Positions 11,462 to 25,000 of a stretch of 64,000 bases of DNA are shown piece by piece; position 1 is the first letter of the stretch, and the number at the start of each line of letters is the position of its first letter. This stretch comes from Paraspadella gotoi (taxonomy: Eukaryota; Chaetognatha). The position numbers and the translations under genes are program-made. The notes under the pieces are model-generated. The model saw only the letters and a program-made list of their open reading frames with translations. It had not been told where the DNA came from and made no database searches. The DNA lies in contig CM119271.1 in assembly GCA_051294375.1 (NCBI GenBank), forward strand, positions 6,065,991 through 6,129,990, in the 5' to 3' direction.

Positions 11462-14400
11462 CTCTCTCTCTCTCCATACCATCACTTCACATCGAATCAT
11501 ATCAGATCTCCGATCACCTTGGCGAGACCGAACCCTTCGGAAAACAACATGATCTCGCAGATTTGCTGCAGATCCGGCACTATGCAAACGACGGGTCTGA
11601 AGAGAGCCTTCACCGACTCCGGCAATTCGGTACGACCAGCGTAACCGGGATTCATGGTGATGATGATACCAACGCGCCCGTCGAGCGGAATCTCGTGACC
11701 TTCGAACTTATGGGAGTTGAGTTGGGGTGTGGAAGGGGAATGAGGTAAAAGACGGGAAAGAGAAAGAGAGAAAGATGAAGAGGAATGGAAAGAAAAATAA
11801 TTCGCCCCCCCCAAAAAAAAAACTCAATTTTGACTCACGCTAAATAAGGTGAGTTTGGACTGAAGAGCCTTTTGAATGACTTGGATCTGAGTAGCAATGA
11901 CGGACAAAACTTCGGCTTCGATTCTGTTAAACTCGTCGAAGCAGCCCCAGGCGCCGTTCATGCAGAAACCCATAAACAGTTTGCCTATTTGCTGCGGGAG
12001 AGGAAGGTTGGTTGAGCGGATAAGGGGGGGTTTAATTGTTGCTTAATGGTCAGGTGGACTTACACATTTTTAGTTGCGCCGAGAGTACTAGCTACTACTT
12101 TTCGGTCGGTCGGTCGGTATGTCCGTCGGTCTTAAAAAATTGTCATTGTTCAAGACAAAAATTTACCCGAAAAATGAGGTTAATCAAAAAAGTTTCAAAA
12201 TGTACAAAAGTTTTATGGTCATCTCACCCCAAAGTCAATGCTGAAAAAGTCATAAACTTCATAAAATAAGAAGATCATTTTCACCTTAAAGTCCATCCCT
12301 TCCCCGCAGTTGGTGACGATACAAAGAAGACCCAAGGCTTTGGCCAGATCCTTTGTCGTCTCGGTCTTTCCGGTGCCTGCGGGACCGGCCGGAGCCCCAC
12401 CCAGGAACATTGAATGGGCTTGGGTCAAGGTCAGATAGATCCTTAAGGACAATGAACGACGAAGTCTCTTTAGTATCAAAAATCTCAAACTAAGACAATT
12501 TAATTAGCCTAATCTTAAAAAAAAAAATCCTCAACAAAGGTTTGAGCGCAATACAATTACAAATTAAAATGCATTAGACTAAGCGAAACCCCAAACCTCA
12601 CCTGTCCGTGAGAGGCGTAATGACCAGCCGACCATTAAGTCCCATGTACTCGTAACCGTAGTAAAAAGCGCAGGTGCATTGACGTACGAGCAGCTGATCC
12701 GATTCTCGCTCCCAGTAGAAGCGGAGCTGCATTTCCCAACTGAACTCACGGGCGTCCAAAATGCTGCGTGGGAAATGTTGGAAACATAGTATTTCTTGTT
12801 ATTAGTCGTTGCTTTTATTTGTTGTTAGATGTTGTTATTTATGTTGTTCCTTGTTTGTTTCGGTTAGTCGTGTGGTGGAGATTAAGCTTTCTCTCACTCA
12901 GCCAATCCCAAATGGTTTCTATAAATTTCCGAAAACTGAATACTTGCCTGTCTCGCACGAAGCCGTCGGTGATGTCTCTAGTGTGCACGTCGACGATGAG
13001 GACCGTGTTCATCTTCCTTCGGTCCAGAGACTTCATCTTCGGGTTTCTAACTCCCTCCACCAACTCTTGGATCTGGCCGTGCGTCTTTTTCGCGTAGTTC
13101 TTCATCGCCAGTTTATGTTCGCCGCCCTTCTTGACCTTCTTGAAGACGTCCTCGACCTCCCAGGTCCACCAAACCTGATTCCCCGCCAGAACAACCATGC
13201 CCTGGTAGTCCAACATCCAGTCGAACCTTTGGAAAGAAGACAGAAACATCATGAATCGGACGAAAGGTTATTACTTAACAAAAGAAGACGAAACGAACCT
13301 CGTTTTCTCGTAAGCGTAATAAAATATGGCCTCCTTGGTGATGAGCCTGTTCGCCTTGAGCATCTCCTTCAACACCGTCGTCATCCACTCCTCGACTTTG
13401 CCGTCCGCGACGACGGCCTTGCGAAATTCCATGACCTCGCCCTCGGCCGACCGCATCCCCGTCGCCAGAGTCTCATTGTTTCCGCCTTTGGTGAAGTTTA
13501 AACTCCCGATGTTGTCGTACATCTGACCGAGGAGAGAGGATGGGTGGGTGTTACGTGACGGTGTTACAGCACTTGGCATTGCCCACTTTGCTTGCAACAG
13601 ACAGTTATTAATTTCTAAAAGTTTAAAATTTTGACGTGACGCAGCTCTCATCATCGTCGCCTTTCAACAGATGTGTGGTGCCGTTATGAATATATGAGTA
13701 TGTTCATGAATACCATAGGCAATGTCCACCGGTGATTATTCAAAAAAACTACCATCAATACAATACCACAAATATTAATTTAATTGAATAAATATAATGA
13801 ATATAATGAAATATTTTTGTTTCAGTTTCAGCATCATTGACAAACAAGATTACCTCTTTTTTTAAAAATAATAAGCAAATGAGTTTCAAAGTGAGGCTTG
13901 AAAAAACAAATGAGCAATCCGAGAGTCAATTCGATGACGTCGTCGACAAATAAGACGACGCCTAAACAACCGGAAAAGTCCTTACTTCCCTTAAACTCAC
14001 CTTTATCATGTGCTCCTGAACGCAGGTCGGCTCCGACGATCCAAGTATGCTGAGCAGTTCGTCATCAGAGATAAAAAAGAAGCGAGCGAAGGCCTGACGT
14101 TTCGAGTCCAAATAGTCGGTCAACGCTTTCTGACATTTCTCCAGACCGTCGGAGAGGTTTTCCAGGTCATTGAATCGATTCGGCACGTGACACGCCTCCT
14201 TCACGTTCGGCTTTTTCACCGTGTCCGCCATGATCTGGAAAAGGAAGGTGGTGAGTCGGTGAGTCGGTGAGTCGGTTGTCAGCGTTTTGGGAATTCTTAA
14301 AACATCCTAATAAATGGAACATACTGATGTGGCATTTTCTTGATTCGTCTCTTCAAACGCAACAGACACGCAAAACCGTACGATTCCAACGATTCTGTCA

Positions 14401-17400
14401 ATTCTCCTCAAGTTGTCTATTTATTGCTTCTGGCCAAACTTAAGCGAATTCGATTGTTATTGTTATTCATTACTGACATCTACTTACAACTATTTTCCAA
14501 TACTTTTTCTCTCAGGCTTTTTCGACAATCGTCAGCAATTCCCTGCTCAAACCTTTCTAAAAGTCTTATCGATGTTGTCGAACTTCTTGGCCTCCTCCGG
14601 CAACTGAGATCGGATGTCGCCGCCGACGAAGATGCTCTCCAAGTACATCCACTTCCGCTGCACAACGATCCAGATGTCGATGACCTCGCTGATCAGAGAG
14701 AGAGCTTTCTCCCAGGACTGCACCGTTGCGAGGAAGGGGCCGATGAAGCTGGTAAAAAAGGGAAGTCGGGAGGTGGATGAAGATGCATCGAATACCAGAT
14801 TCATCATTTGTTTTCAAGAAGCATCGTCTGAAAACTTACTTGCTCTTTATTAGTTGCGCCGCGAGTACCCGCGGAGCAACTCTATAAGTCACTTTTCGGT
14901 CGGTCTGTCGGTCGGTCGGTCAGTATGTCTCTCCGTCGGTCTGTCCCACTTAGATTAATTCGATGCTCATCTGTTAAAACCGGAATAGAACCGCAAAGCT
15001 CAGCGACTGCTAGAGCTATCTTTCGTTTTTAAAGAAAACTATAAAGAATAAAAAACGTGATTCCAACACAGCGCATGTCGAAAATATTCGGAAATACACG
15101 GGATAAGAAAGTTACTGCGGCGCAACACACATTAAAATTACTATTCTTATTTCTTATATATAATATATATAATATTACAAAATTTAATAATTCAATTGGT
15201 GCGTTAACGAGTGTCCTATTTTATGTAATTGCATCTCAAAGTGATCTTGCGGCGAAGCAAAAATTAATATGCACAAAGCGCGTCTCTTCATATATCACCC
15301 ATATGCAAAGTTTAGTATTTGGAAACAGACAGACAGACCGGCGCAACTAGAAACAGACCAGGGAATTAACGCTGATATAAAATCTCCTCACCGCGAGGCC
15401 GACATGCTCTGCAGGTTCATGGCGTTGTCCTCGATCGCTGTGCCGATCTCGTCCACGGGACCGAGAATAAACCCGCGATCCGAAACTCCTTTGATATATC
15501 GAATCACGGTGAACTTCATGTTCTCCCAGATTTCTTGAACTTCCCTCACGCCCTACGATGGGGGAAGGAAAGTAAGAGCTTGATGGCAGGATAACTTCCC
15601 GTTGGCCAACTGCCATTGTATTAAATTGCATTAAATTACATTCATTGATAGGGAAGCAAGGTACTCTGGGAGTAAATAAACGAGACTGTGAGAGAGTCTT
15701 GATTGAAAGCTTGCAGGAACCTGCTCTTTCATTATCTTGTAAGAGTGATGAAGGCCTTAAACCACCAACGCCTGTCCAAAGTCAGGGGCAAGATGGCTTA
15801 TTTATAAAATGAATGGATAATTTTCATATTGATTGTACCAATTTCATAAAACGAGTTTCGACCCAAACTTGTGCCACGTACCTTTTCGATGCTTAACTCC
15901 TTGACGGCGGAAGTCACGATTTCCCCGATCGTATCCTGGTAATTGTGAAGACCCATGGCGAACAAGTTGGCCAGGGTGAACGTCTCCGGGTTCATGTCAA
16001 ACTCTTTGCCAGTCTTGACCATCAGCTCTTTCCAATGCCTAATTTCATGGATTGTTTTAATGACGGCCGCTTGATATCGACAAAAAATGGGTAATCCAAA
16101 ATTTTGAATAAGTTTGATTGATTGATTGATTATTTAATTAATGAATGGATCGATTGAAGTTTTATTTTTTTGGGTTTATAATTGGTTGGATAACGGTTTA
16201 AATAATTAAATAAACTCATATTTAATTACCTGTCCCTCAACGCCTCGTTCTTCAAATCCATGAAGAGCGGGATGGAGTCTTTGAACTCCTTCATCTTCGC
16301 CTCCAAGACTTTGGCCACCTCCATCCCTTTAACGTCGCGCGGAAGACGGCGGAACTGCTTCAGCAGCGACTCGATCCCGTCGAGCAGATGCTGCACGTCC
16401 AGGTTGGCCCAAAGGGTCTCCGCCCACTCCGCCCGGGCTCGCTTTCGCGCGAGAGGGGAAAGGAAGGGAGATAAGAAACGATGGATGTCAAGAGACGAAA
16501 TAATACGTGTATTTGCACAAAAATCACGCTCTCCGCTCGAATTACGTTCTGCTCTTCGTAGAGTCCGTAGATCATCTCCAGGCCTCTCATCTCCTTCTGA
16601 ATGAACTGCATCTCCGGATACATTGTGATCGGGATGTCGAACAGTTTCTCCGCGTTGGCCAATTCCAGCCGGGTGTTCTCAAACTTGCCCATCTCCATCT
16701 TGAAGGGCTTCATGCGTTCCAGGCCTGGAAAAGGATGGAAAGAGAGTGAGGTATAAAGGAAGAAAAAAAGAAAGAGATGAAGATATAAACAAATAAAAAA
16801 AATTAAAGATAAAAAAAAAGAAAAGTTCTGTAATAACAAGAAAACAAAAAAAAGGAGAAAAAATGAAAAAAAGGAAATTAAAAAAAAATTAAGGCAGAAA
16901 CAAACAAAAAAAGAGAAAAAAAAAAACAATATGAAAATAAAGAGAAAGAGAAAGAAAGAAAAAAAAACAGAATGAGAAAATAAAGAAAACACACGAAAAA
17001 AAAAGAGAGAAAAAAAATTGAAGAAGGAAGGGCGTTCTTCCCTGACCCAAATCTAAGTCGGTCCCAATGTTTCCGGGTCCGTCTTTCAAGAACCGCAAAT
17101 AGAACTGGTGCAGATCGCCCGTGTAGTCGACGATGTGAACCATGGTGATCTCGGTGAACTTCTTCTTCACAACCACCAAAGATGCCTCCACCACCTTCGA
17201 CTCCAGGAAGAGCGCCTCCCAAGTATCCTTCATGGAGCGCTGAAGATCGAGCTCTTCTTGGGTCACCTAAGATGGAAAGATTTGTTATTAATTTATTTAT
17301 TTATTTTTATGTTTGTTTTCTTTTTTTTTCTTTTTTAGTCGGATCTGCTTATCAGCAGATCCCGACTCTATAACTCACTTTTTCGGTCCGTCGGTCCGCC

Positions 17401-19220
17401 CCCTCAATATTGTCGGGCACACACTTATATCATGTCAGAACATCGAATTATGATAAAATTATGCAAAAAAAATGATGTCGTCCGTCCGTCTGTCTGTCGT
17501 CCCGTCCGTCCGTCGTCCGTCCGTCCCGTCCGTCCCACCTTAGCAAAAAAACTCCAATTACCCGTGATTGGATGGATGGATTGGTATGAAAATTTTTGTG
17601 TGTGGGTAGGAAACTGGTGTGATTGAGATGGATATGAGTATTTCGAGGGAATCGTTGCGAGTGGAACTTGGGTTAAATGAAAAAACAAAAAAATATACTT
17701 CACTATTTGAACGCCAAAATTGCTCATGAGTGGAATAGTGCAATTGACTTGAAATTTTGTATGATGGTAGGAAAGTGTTGTGATTGAGCCGGAATATAAA
17801 GTTTCGAATGGATCGTGCGAGTGGAAAATGAGTAAAAATGGAAAAAACAAAAGTCATATTTACTTGAAGTATTTTTTACTTAATTTACTCATAATATTTT
17901 GTTTATTAAAAATTGGATAGATAAATCGAAATTGATTTTGTGTGTGGTAGGAAAGTATGTTGATAAAGCTGGATAAAAATTTTTTGAAATGGAATCGTAG
18001 GAGTGGAAAAAGAGTTCAAATTAGAAAACCAAAAGACACATTTATTTTGAATTTTTAAGTTTCTCTCTCTCTCTCTCTGATGATTGATGATTGATTGATT
18101 GATTGAATGACCAAATTAATGGTAATTGACCAAATTATGCCAGTTGACCAAACTCTGCAAGTTAATCAAGTTTTTGCAAAGTTGACCAAATTATGCCTGT
18201 TGACCAAATTAGGCTAGTTGATAAAATTAGCAGTTAACCAAATTATGCCGGTTGACCAAATTATCTTAATTGATCAAATATGTCAGTTGACCAATTATGT
18301 CAGTTGACCAAATTATGTCAGTAGACCAAATTATGTCAGTTAACAAATTATGCAAGTTGATTAAATTATGCAGTGACCAGATAGCTTATTACATTAATTA
18401 TCGACTTGACCTGGAATTTTGTATGTGAGTAGAAAAGTGTGTGATTGAACAGGAAACCAAGTTTCGATGGATCTTTGAGTGGAAATGAAGTTTAAATGGA
18501 AAAAACAAAAAAAACCTGTTTCACTAATTGATTATGCTTCTTTTTCCCTTTTATATTAAATGTTATATGCAGGATGTATTAATAAGTCAAATATTAATCA
18601 GTTAATTAATCAATTAGTCAATTAATTAATCATAATTAATAATCAGTCAATCAATCCGTCCATCCGTCCCACCTTAGCAAAAAGCTCCAATACTCTGAAT
18701 TGGCTGGTTGGATTGAAATGAAATTTTGTGTGTGGGTAGGAAAGTGTGTGATAAAGCTGGATATTAATTTTCGACGGAATCGTGTGAGTGGAAATGAGTT
18801 TAAGTGGAAAAAACATAAGTCGCATTTACTAAAATCTTTTACTTATTTTAACCAATAAGTACTCTAATTAATCATAATTGGATGGATAGATTGAGTTCAA
18901 ATTTTTTGTGTGGGTAGAAAAATGTGTATCGATGCTTGATTAAAGTTTCGGGGAAACGTAACGAGTGGAAATGAGTTAAATGAAAAAAATATGAAAGTCA
19001 CATTTACTTGAATCTTTTACTTATTTTAAACCCATAATAGATTGAGATGAAATTTTGTGAGCGGGTAGGAAAGTGTGTGAAAAAAGCTAGATATAAAGTT
19101 TTTGAGTGGAATTGTGCCAGTGGAAATGAGTTTAAATGAAAAAAAAAAAGTCACATTTACTTGAAGCAGAAAAAATGATACAAGTTAAAAAAATCCTAAA
19201 GCATAAGGATCGTCGCAATT

Positions 19221-19279
<59 letters not shown>

Positions 19280-19917
19280 AGTAAATGAGCATAAGGATCG
19301 TCGCAATTTCAAAGAGAGAGAGAGAGGAGAGAGAGAGAGAAGAGAGAAGAGAGAGAGAGAGAGAAGAGAGAGAAGAAAGAAGAAAAAGAGAGAGAGTCCG
19401 AGATGAAAAAATAGCGAATAAAAAAGTTGTTATTTTACTCACTGAATAAAAATACTTAAAAATACTACAAAATACATAAAATTGATAAATTATTATTCCG
19501 ATAACATTGTTTATATCACATGCATATATCTAGTAAGGCTTAATATCTAGTAAGGCGGGCCAAAATTGAACACTTTTATAACTTCTAGTTCTCTTTAAAT
19601 TTTTTTCCTTTTATACTAAATCGATTTTCATATAACTTTTTGAATTAGTTCATTGGGTTGTTGCACTGAAGCTTTTATAATATTTATTAATATATAATAA
19701 TATATAAAGTATTACGGAATTGTGCCAGGGGAAATGAGTTTAGATGGAAAAAACATAGTCACATTACTTGAATCTTTAAATATTAATGATTACTAATAAA
19801 TGTTTTAAATTAATTAATGAATTAATTAATTAAATTAATGTGAAAAAATGATGCAAGTTTAAATTCTGGAAAGCATAAAGATCGTCGCAATTGCAGAAAA
19901 AAGAGAGGAGAGAGAGA

Positions 19918-19975
<58 letters not shown>

Positions 19976-22060
19976 GTGAGTGAGAGAGAGTGAGTGAGAG
20001 AGAGAGAGAGAAGGAGACATAAAAAATAAAATAGAGGATATTTGTTTGTTTTGATAAAATGTAAAAAAAACATATTTAATAACTGTCCCTAACCCAATTT
20101 TAAAGGACATCGATGATGATAAGCTGAATATAAATTTAAAATTAATTATTAACATATTAAAATTAATTAATTAATTAATTAATTAATTAATTAATCGATT
20201 AATTAATTAATTATTAATTTATTTATTTATTTTTATGTTTGTTTCTATTTTTTTTTTTTTGGTCAATCTGTCTCGCTTTTACTTCCTTTTTTTTCCCCCG
20301 TCTTTCATTTCATTTCTTAACTTTGTACTGTAACTGTTACCCCTCTAGCTATCTTTTGTAATAACCTAGTCCCGAGGACAGCTTTTTCACCCCATCCCAT
20401 CACTCACAGCAATGTTGTACATCAGCATCGTCCTGTATCTCTCCTCCAGATCCAAATATTGAAACTCGACTTCGAGCGACATGTCCTTGATGTCGTTGAT
20501 GGTCGAGAGAACGAATTTGAGGTCATCCATGGAATCTATGACTCTGTCGAAACGCAAGGAAGGTCGTCATGGACTTGAAAAAAATTCCCCCCAAAAAATA
20601 AACCTCTCTCGTGCCAACCCCCTCCCCCAGCTCACTCACTTGGCCAAGTCCTTTGTCTTGTGCTCCAGTTCGGCTTTCAGAAGGTAGAGCTTCTCCTTGG
20701 AGGAATCCTGCAACGACTTGGCGATGAGGGCGATCCAAGCGCGAATATGCTCCTTGACGGTGGACGCGAGCGGCGCTAGGGTGAGACGAATCAATTCGAG
20801 ATCTTTGTGCTTCGGGAGTTCGTGGATCTATTTTCGGATGGGGGGGGGGGTAAAACGACGAATTTCGATGTCGTAAGGGTCATTGCAATTTCATCACTGC
20901 CGATTAGCCAATCAAAGGCTTTTCACAAATGTTTCATTTTTTTTTAAATTGTAATGTACCATACGCAGTAAAATCGTTGAGCTAATATTTATCTACCAAA
21001 GATAGCGTAAAAAGAATGAGTGATAGAGCGTTAGCAAAAAGAAAAAAAAACTATTTACCAACTAAATTGTAAACGAATTTTTATCGGTGATAAACGGTTA
21101 AATATAAGCCGGTCAGTAGGCCAGGTCCTCCATCACCTCGTCCAGAGTCCTGTAGTAAAAGACGAGCTTCTCGTCGTGCATTCCCACGGTCGGAATCTTG
21201 AGGAACCACTTCTCCAGACTCGCGTGTTTGTCAGGTTTCCACAGATTCCGGAACTTTTTCCACACCGACAAGTAACGCTGTAGCCTTGAGAGAGCCCTCT
21301 GGAAATTGAGCTGGATGAAAAGGGGGAAAAAAATAGGATATTAATTCTGGAGCAGAATAGGAATAGAAACCTCGCTGCCACGTGCAGTTATTACTTTTTG
21401 GTAAATGTATAGTTTTAAAATTTTGATACGATCTGGATGAAACAGTATTACAATTTTTTTTTTCTCGAAATGACCGCCACCGTTTTAAGAACGAAAATAG
21501 TATAAATCTGTTATAGTTATCATATGAAATAGTTAAAAAAAAAAATGAAATTGAAATCGAACATACAACCCAAAACGAATTCGAAAAATGAAAAATTAAC
21601 TTTGAATCGTCTCCTCCAGTCACCACGAGCTTCCGGACCTGAATGCTGCCAACGAGTTCGACGACCTCCGTGTTCTGCGCGACTTGAGGGAAGAAGTTGA
21701 AACTAATTTCGTCGTCCTCGCCGTCGACGCGTTGGGGCGGCGCCTCCACGCACGTCCCGTTCATCCAACGCTGAAACACTTTGGTTCTGAGGGGGGGACG
21801 TGGGGGGTGATGAAGAATGGAGAATTGTTCTCAACCGATAGTAAAAGTTCGCAACACTTTTTTTTTAAAGTCAAAAATAACAACAACGACACAACCGCAT
21901 TGCATCAGAGAACGATTATCATGGCATCAATAAATGATTATCATGGCATCAATAAATGATTATCATCGCATCAATAAATGATTATCATCGTACCTCTGAA
22001 TAACTATCATTGTACCCATGTATTATTATCTTCGCGTTTTTAAATAACTATTGTCGTGCA

Positions 22061-22093
<33 letters not shown>

Positions 22094-25000
22094 TCCAATA
22101 TCAAAAAATAAAAATCATGAATTGCGAATCATATATTAAAAATAGTGAATTTACGATGGTGAATTGACGATCATGAAGACGAAGATCATGAAGTAACGAT
22201 CGCGAAGAGGCTCACGAGAAGTAACGATCGGGAAGAGACGATTGGGAAGTCACGATCTTGAGTTGACTTTTTTTACTTTTACTTTGAATTTTTGCCGTAT
22301 GATTGATTGATTGATTGATTGCCAGATTGTTTTGTTGTATTATTAAGAAATCTGTTATGATTGGTTATGTTATGATCTGTTCTTATCAGATATTAAAATA
22401 TACGGCTAAATTATCGTAGGCGGATCTAACATTTTTTTGAATATTATGAATATTATGAATATTATGAATATTATGAATATTATGAATATTATGCATCCGT
22501 AATCAATGAATCCTTAGAAGTTAGATGATCTTCTAAACAGAATTGTCTCCACTATTCTCACTCACCCTTCGACCAAATCTAGGACACATTGATAGCAGAT
22601 TTTGCTGACTTCGTTAGCAGGCGGGTGAAGGACGACGTCAGGCGCCGCCAACAGGCACTCCACCTGCAAGAACGTCGAGAGTAATGTCAATAAAGATGAT
22701 TATATGATGATAAGATGTTAATGGCAAAGATGAAAATTATTAGAATAATAATGACGATGATAAGGATTATCCTGATAATTATATAAGGAAGGAACCTTTG
22801 ATACAACCAAGAATGAGATTGAGTTCATCAATCTCATTTGCATATTGTCGTATTGACATCGACTTGTCATTAATTCTGTTCCTGTGTCATTTCATGTTCT
22901 CATTTTACGAATTCACTTTTCTCATTAGTGTAGCAATCGATGATAATGATTGATTAGAGAGTTTGGGACATTTATTGATAATAATTATTTTAGGACCATT
23001 TAGCTCTCTTACAATTACAATTATGATGACGATATTGATAACGATGATGACAAACGAGAACCTGAAATCTGGCGATTGTCGAAGAGGTGACGGCATCGTT
23101 GAATCGCTGAAGATTCTTAACAACTATTTTGGTGATGCTGTTGAAGACCCTGTCGAGGAAGAAAAGAGAGAGTGTAAATGACAAGACAGAAAGACAAAGA
23201 GACAAACGGTCACGTCGACGGACAGCGAAACAGACAGAGAGTCAGTCTTCCAAAGAAAACCTGAGTTCCCAATAGTTGTAGTATTCCAAAAGCTTCGGCT
23301 CCTTGCCCGAGTTTGTACCCATGACGAGCCCCTCCATCTTCGTCAGAAGAGGACCGATAGTGCGGTATCTGGTGTTGATGACCTCGTATTCCCTCGCCCG
23401 CTCCTTGGCAACGTACTCGAAAAATTCCTGCAGTTTTTTTTTCCGAAAGGGATCGACGGCGAGGTAAATTATTGGATTTTCGCTTTAATATGAGTTTTAT
23501 TTCGAATTTAACAAGGTTGATTCAGTACATACATGAGCATCAAAAAAGCTAAGACTAAAGACAAAACAAAATTAAAGATGGCATGAAAACTACCACTATA
23601 GACAAAACAATGTTAAAGCAAAATAGTTCAATCATTAAAGAATGCGACTATTCTTTTGAGAACTAAATTTTTCGAACAGTAGATCTTAGAAATAAAATTC
23701 TTTGTACGTTGGTTAAACATGGTAATAATGTCACAGTAACCAAACATACTCCGTAGCTTGAGTCTTAACTATTCATAATTAATTAAAAACGTTGACATCG
23801 ATTGAATACTTTCCAATTTAAAATTCATCCCACCCTCCACCCCTTCTTCCCACCTTGGCGCTCGGGAGGCCGTAGCCTGGAATCTGCGGAGGGTAGCAAA
23901 AGAGATTGGCCTCCTCGATGTCCCGCAGTCTCGAGTTGATGTCCTGACTGCTTTTCTTGATTTGGTTGTTGAGCGACTCGAACTTGGCGATCCAGTGCTC
24001 ACACTTGACAAGGAACTCCGGGATGCCTGGACCCGAAAAAAAAAACTCTCTCCTTCACCTATTTGTTCTTTTATTTCTTTATCCCTCACCCAGCGAGTTC
24101 CAGTTAAGCCTCGACGCCCCGGGCGAAATGATTCGCCTCAACTGCACAATGTGTTCGTACAGTAGGTGAACCTCCGACTCGTGCAGGCCGCCCAGCACTT
24201 CGTAGTACCGCAGCAGCATGTGTTGGAGACCGCCGTAATAGCCGACGTACCTGAAAGGCAAATAAACTTGCACATTAGCCTCTGCAAGGGATACCTAAAG
24301 AATTTCGACCACGCCGCACTTTTCCTCCTGCAACGCCACATTGCGAGCCAATTCCGGCACCGGGAAATCCAACTTCTCCATCAACCGGGATTCCGCGATT
24401 ATCTCCGTCAACTTTTCCGGAAAATCGACGGAGTATTTGGGTTCGCCTGAAGAGAGAAAAGAATAACGATGACGATCACTAAAAAAACAATTATTTGCGA
24501 GTGGTTTACGGTGGTAATCCCTTTTACTTTGCTACTCTGAAAAGGATTGACTGCAATACAGAACTAAAAATTATTTTTTCGCTTTGAAAAATAATATCAA
24601 TGAGGCGACTTACCACCGGTCTCTCTCTTTCTCTCTCTTTTTCGTCTTCTACATCAACTTATAAAAGTTAAAATGGGTTTCCGTCATCCTTAACTTAATT
24701 GTTGAATTTCACTTAACAACTTAACTTATATACAGTAGATACTAATCGACAAACGTACGGTCGAAAGACTCTACCGAAATCGCCGAGCGCGATGTCAAAA
24801 TCTTTCGCGTCGAGTTCCTCCTTCAATTCGTCCACGCGAATCAGGACGTGCCGCTTGAGCAGCGACGGCAGCGCCGCCATCGCGGACTCGACCCAACCCG
24901 CGTAGCAACGCTCTTCGTAGGTCCTCATCTCTCGGGCCACGGCCATGTATTGAGCGCGGACCTTTAAAAAACGTCATTATATATTATATATTGGAGAGAA

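Larger units (their letters stand above)
11120..12765 (-). other. DNAH10 AAA1, main ATPase module
   Basis: Exons near 12765-12600, 12442-12285, 11990-11838, 11712-11507 and 11357-11120 encode AAA1, the principal ATP hydrolysis site of dyneins. The Walker A motif GPAGTGKT is at about 12385-12362. The Walker B-containing motif CFDEFNRIE lies in the 11.9 kb exon, and the sensor sequence [16 protein letters not shown] in the 11.65 kb exon. All expected catalytic residues are present, so ATPase activity is expected. Confidence 0.93.
17540..19790. repeat. Degenerate satellite: about seven or eight units of 120-200 bp
   Basis: Units share, in order, attttgtgtgtgggtaggaa, a block gtgtgtgataaagctgga, a block cgagtggaaatgagtttaaa and a block agtcacatttacttgaatc. 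Copies are visible starting near 17560, 17745, 17920, 18410, 18705, 18885, 19040 and a partial one near 19700. They are strongly diverged from each other, so the array is old. It occupies the largest DNAH10 intron. Confidence 0.8.

Noticed and set aside
16360-17266. Minus-strand open frames with long Phe/Leu/Ser runs resembling a membrane protein
   Set aside because: They arise from the A/G-rich tract at 16740-17035 read on the opposite strand and lie across intron borders of DNAH10.
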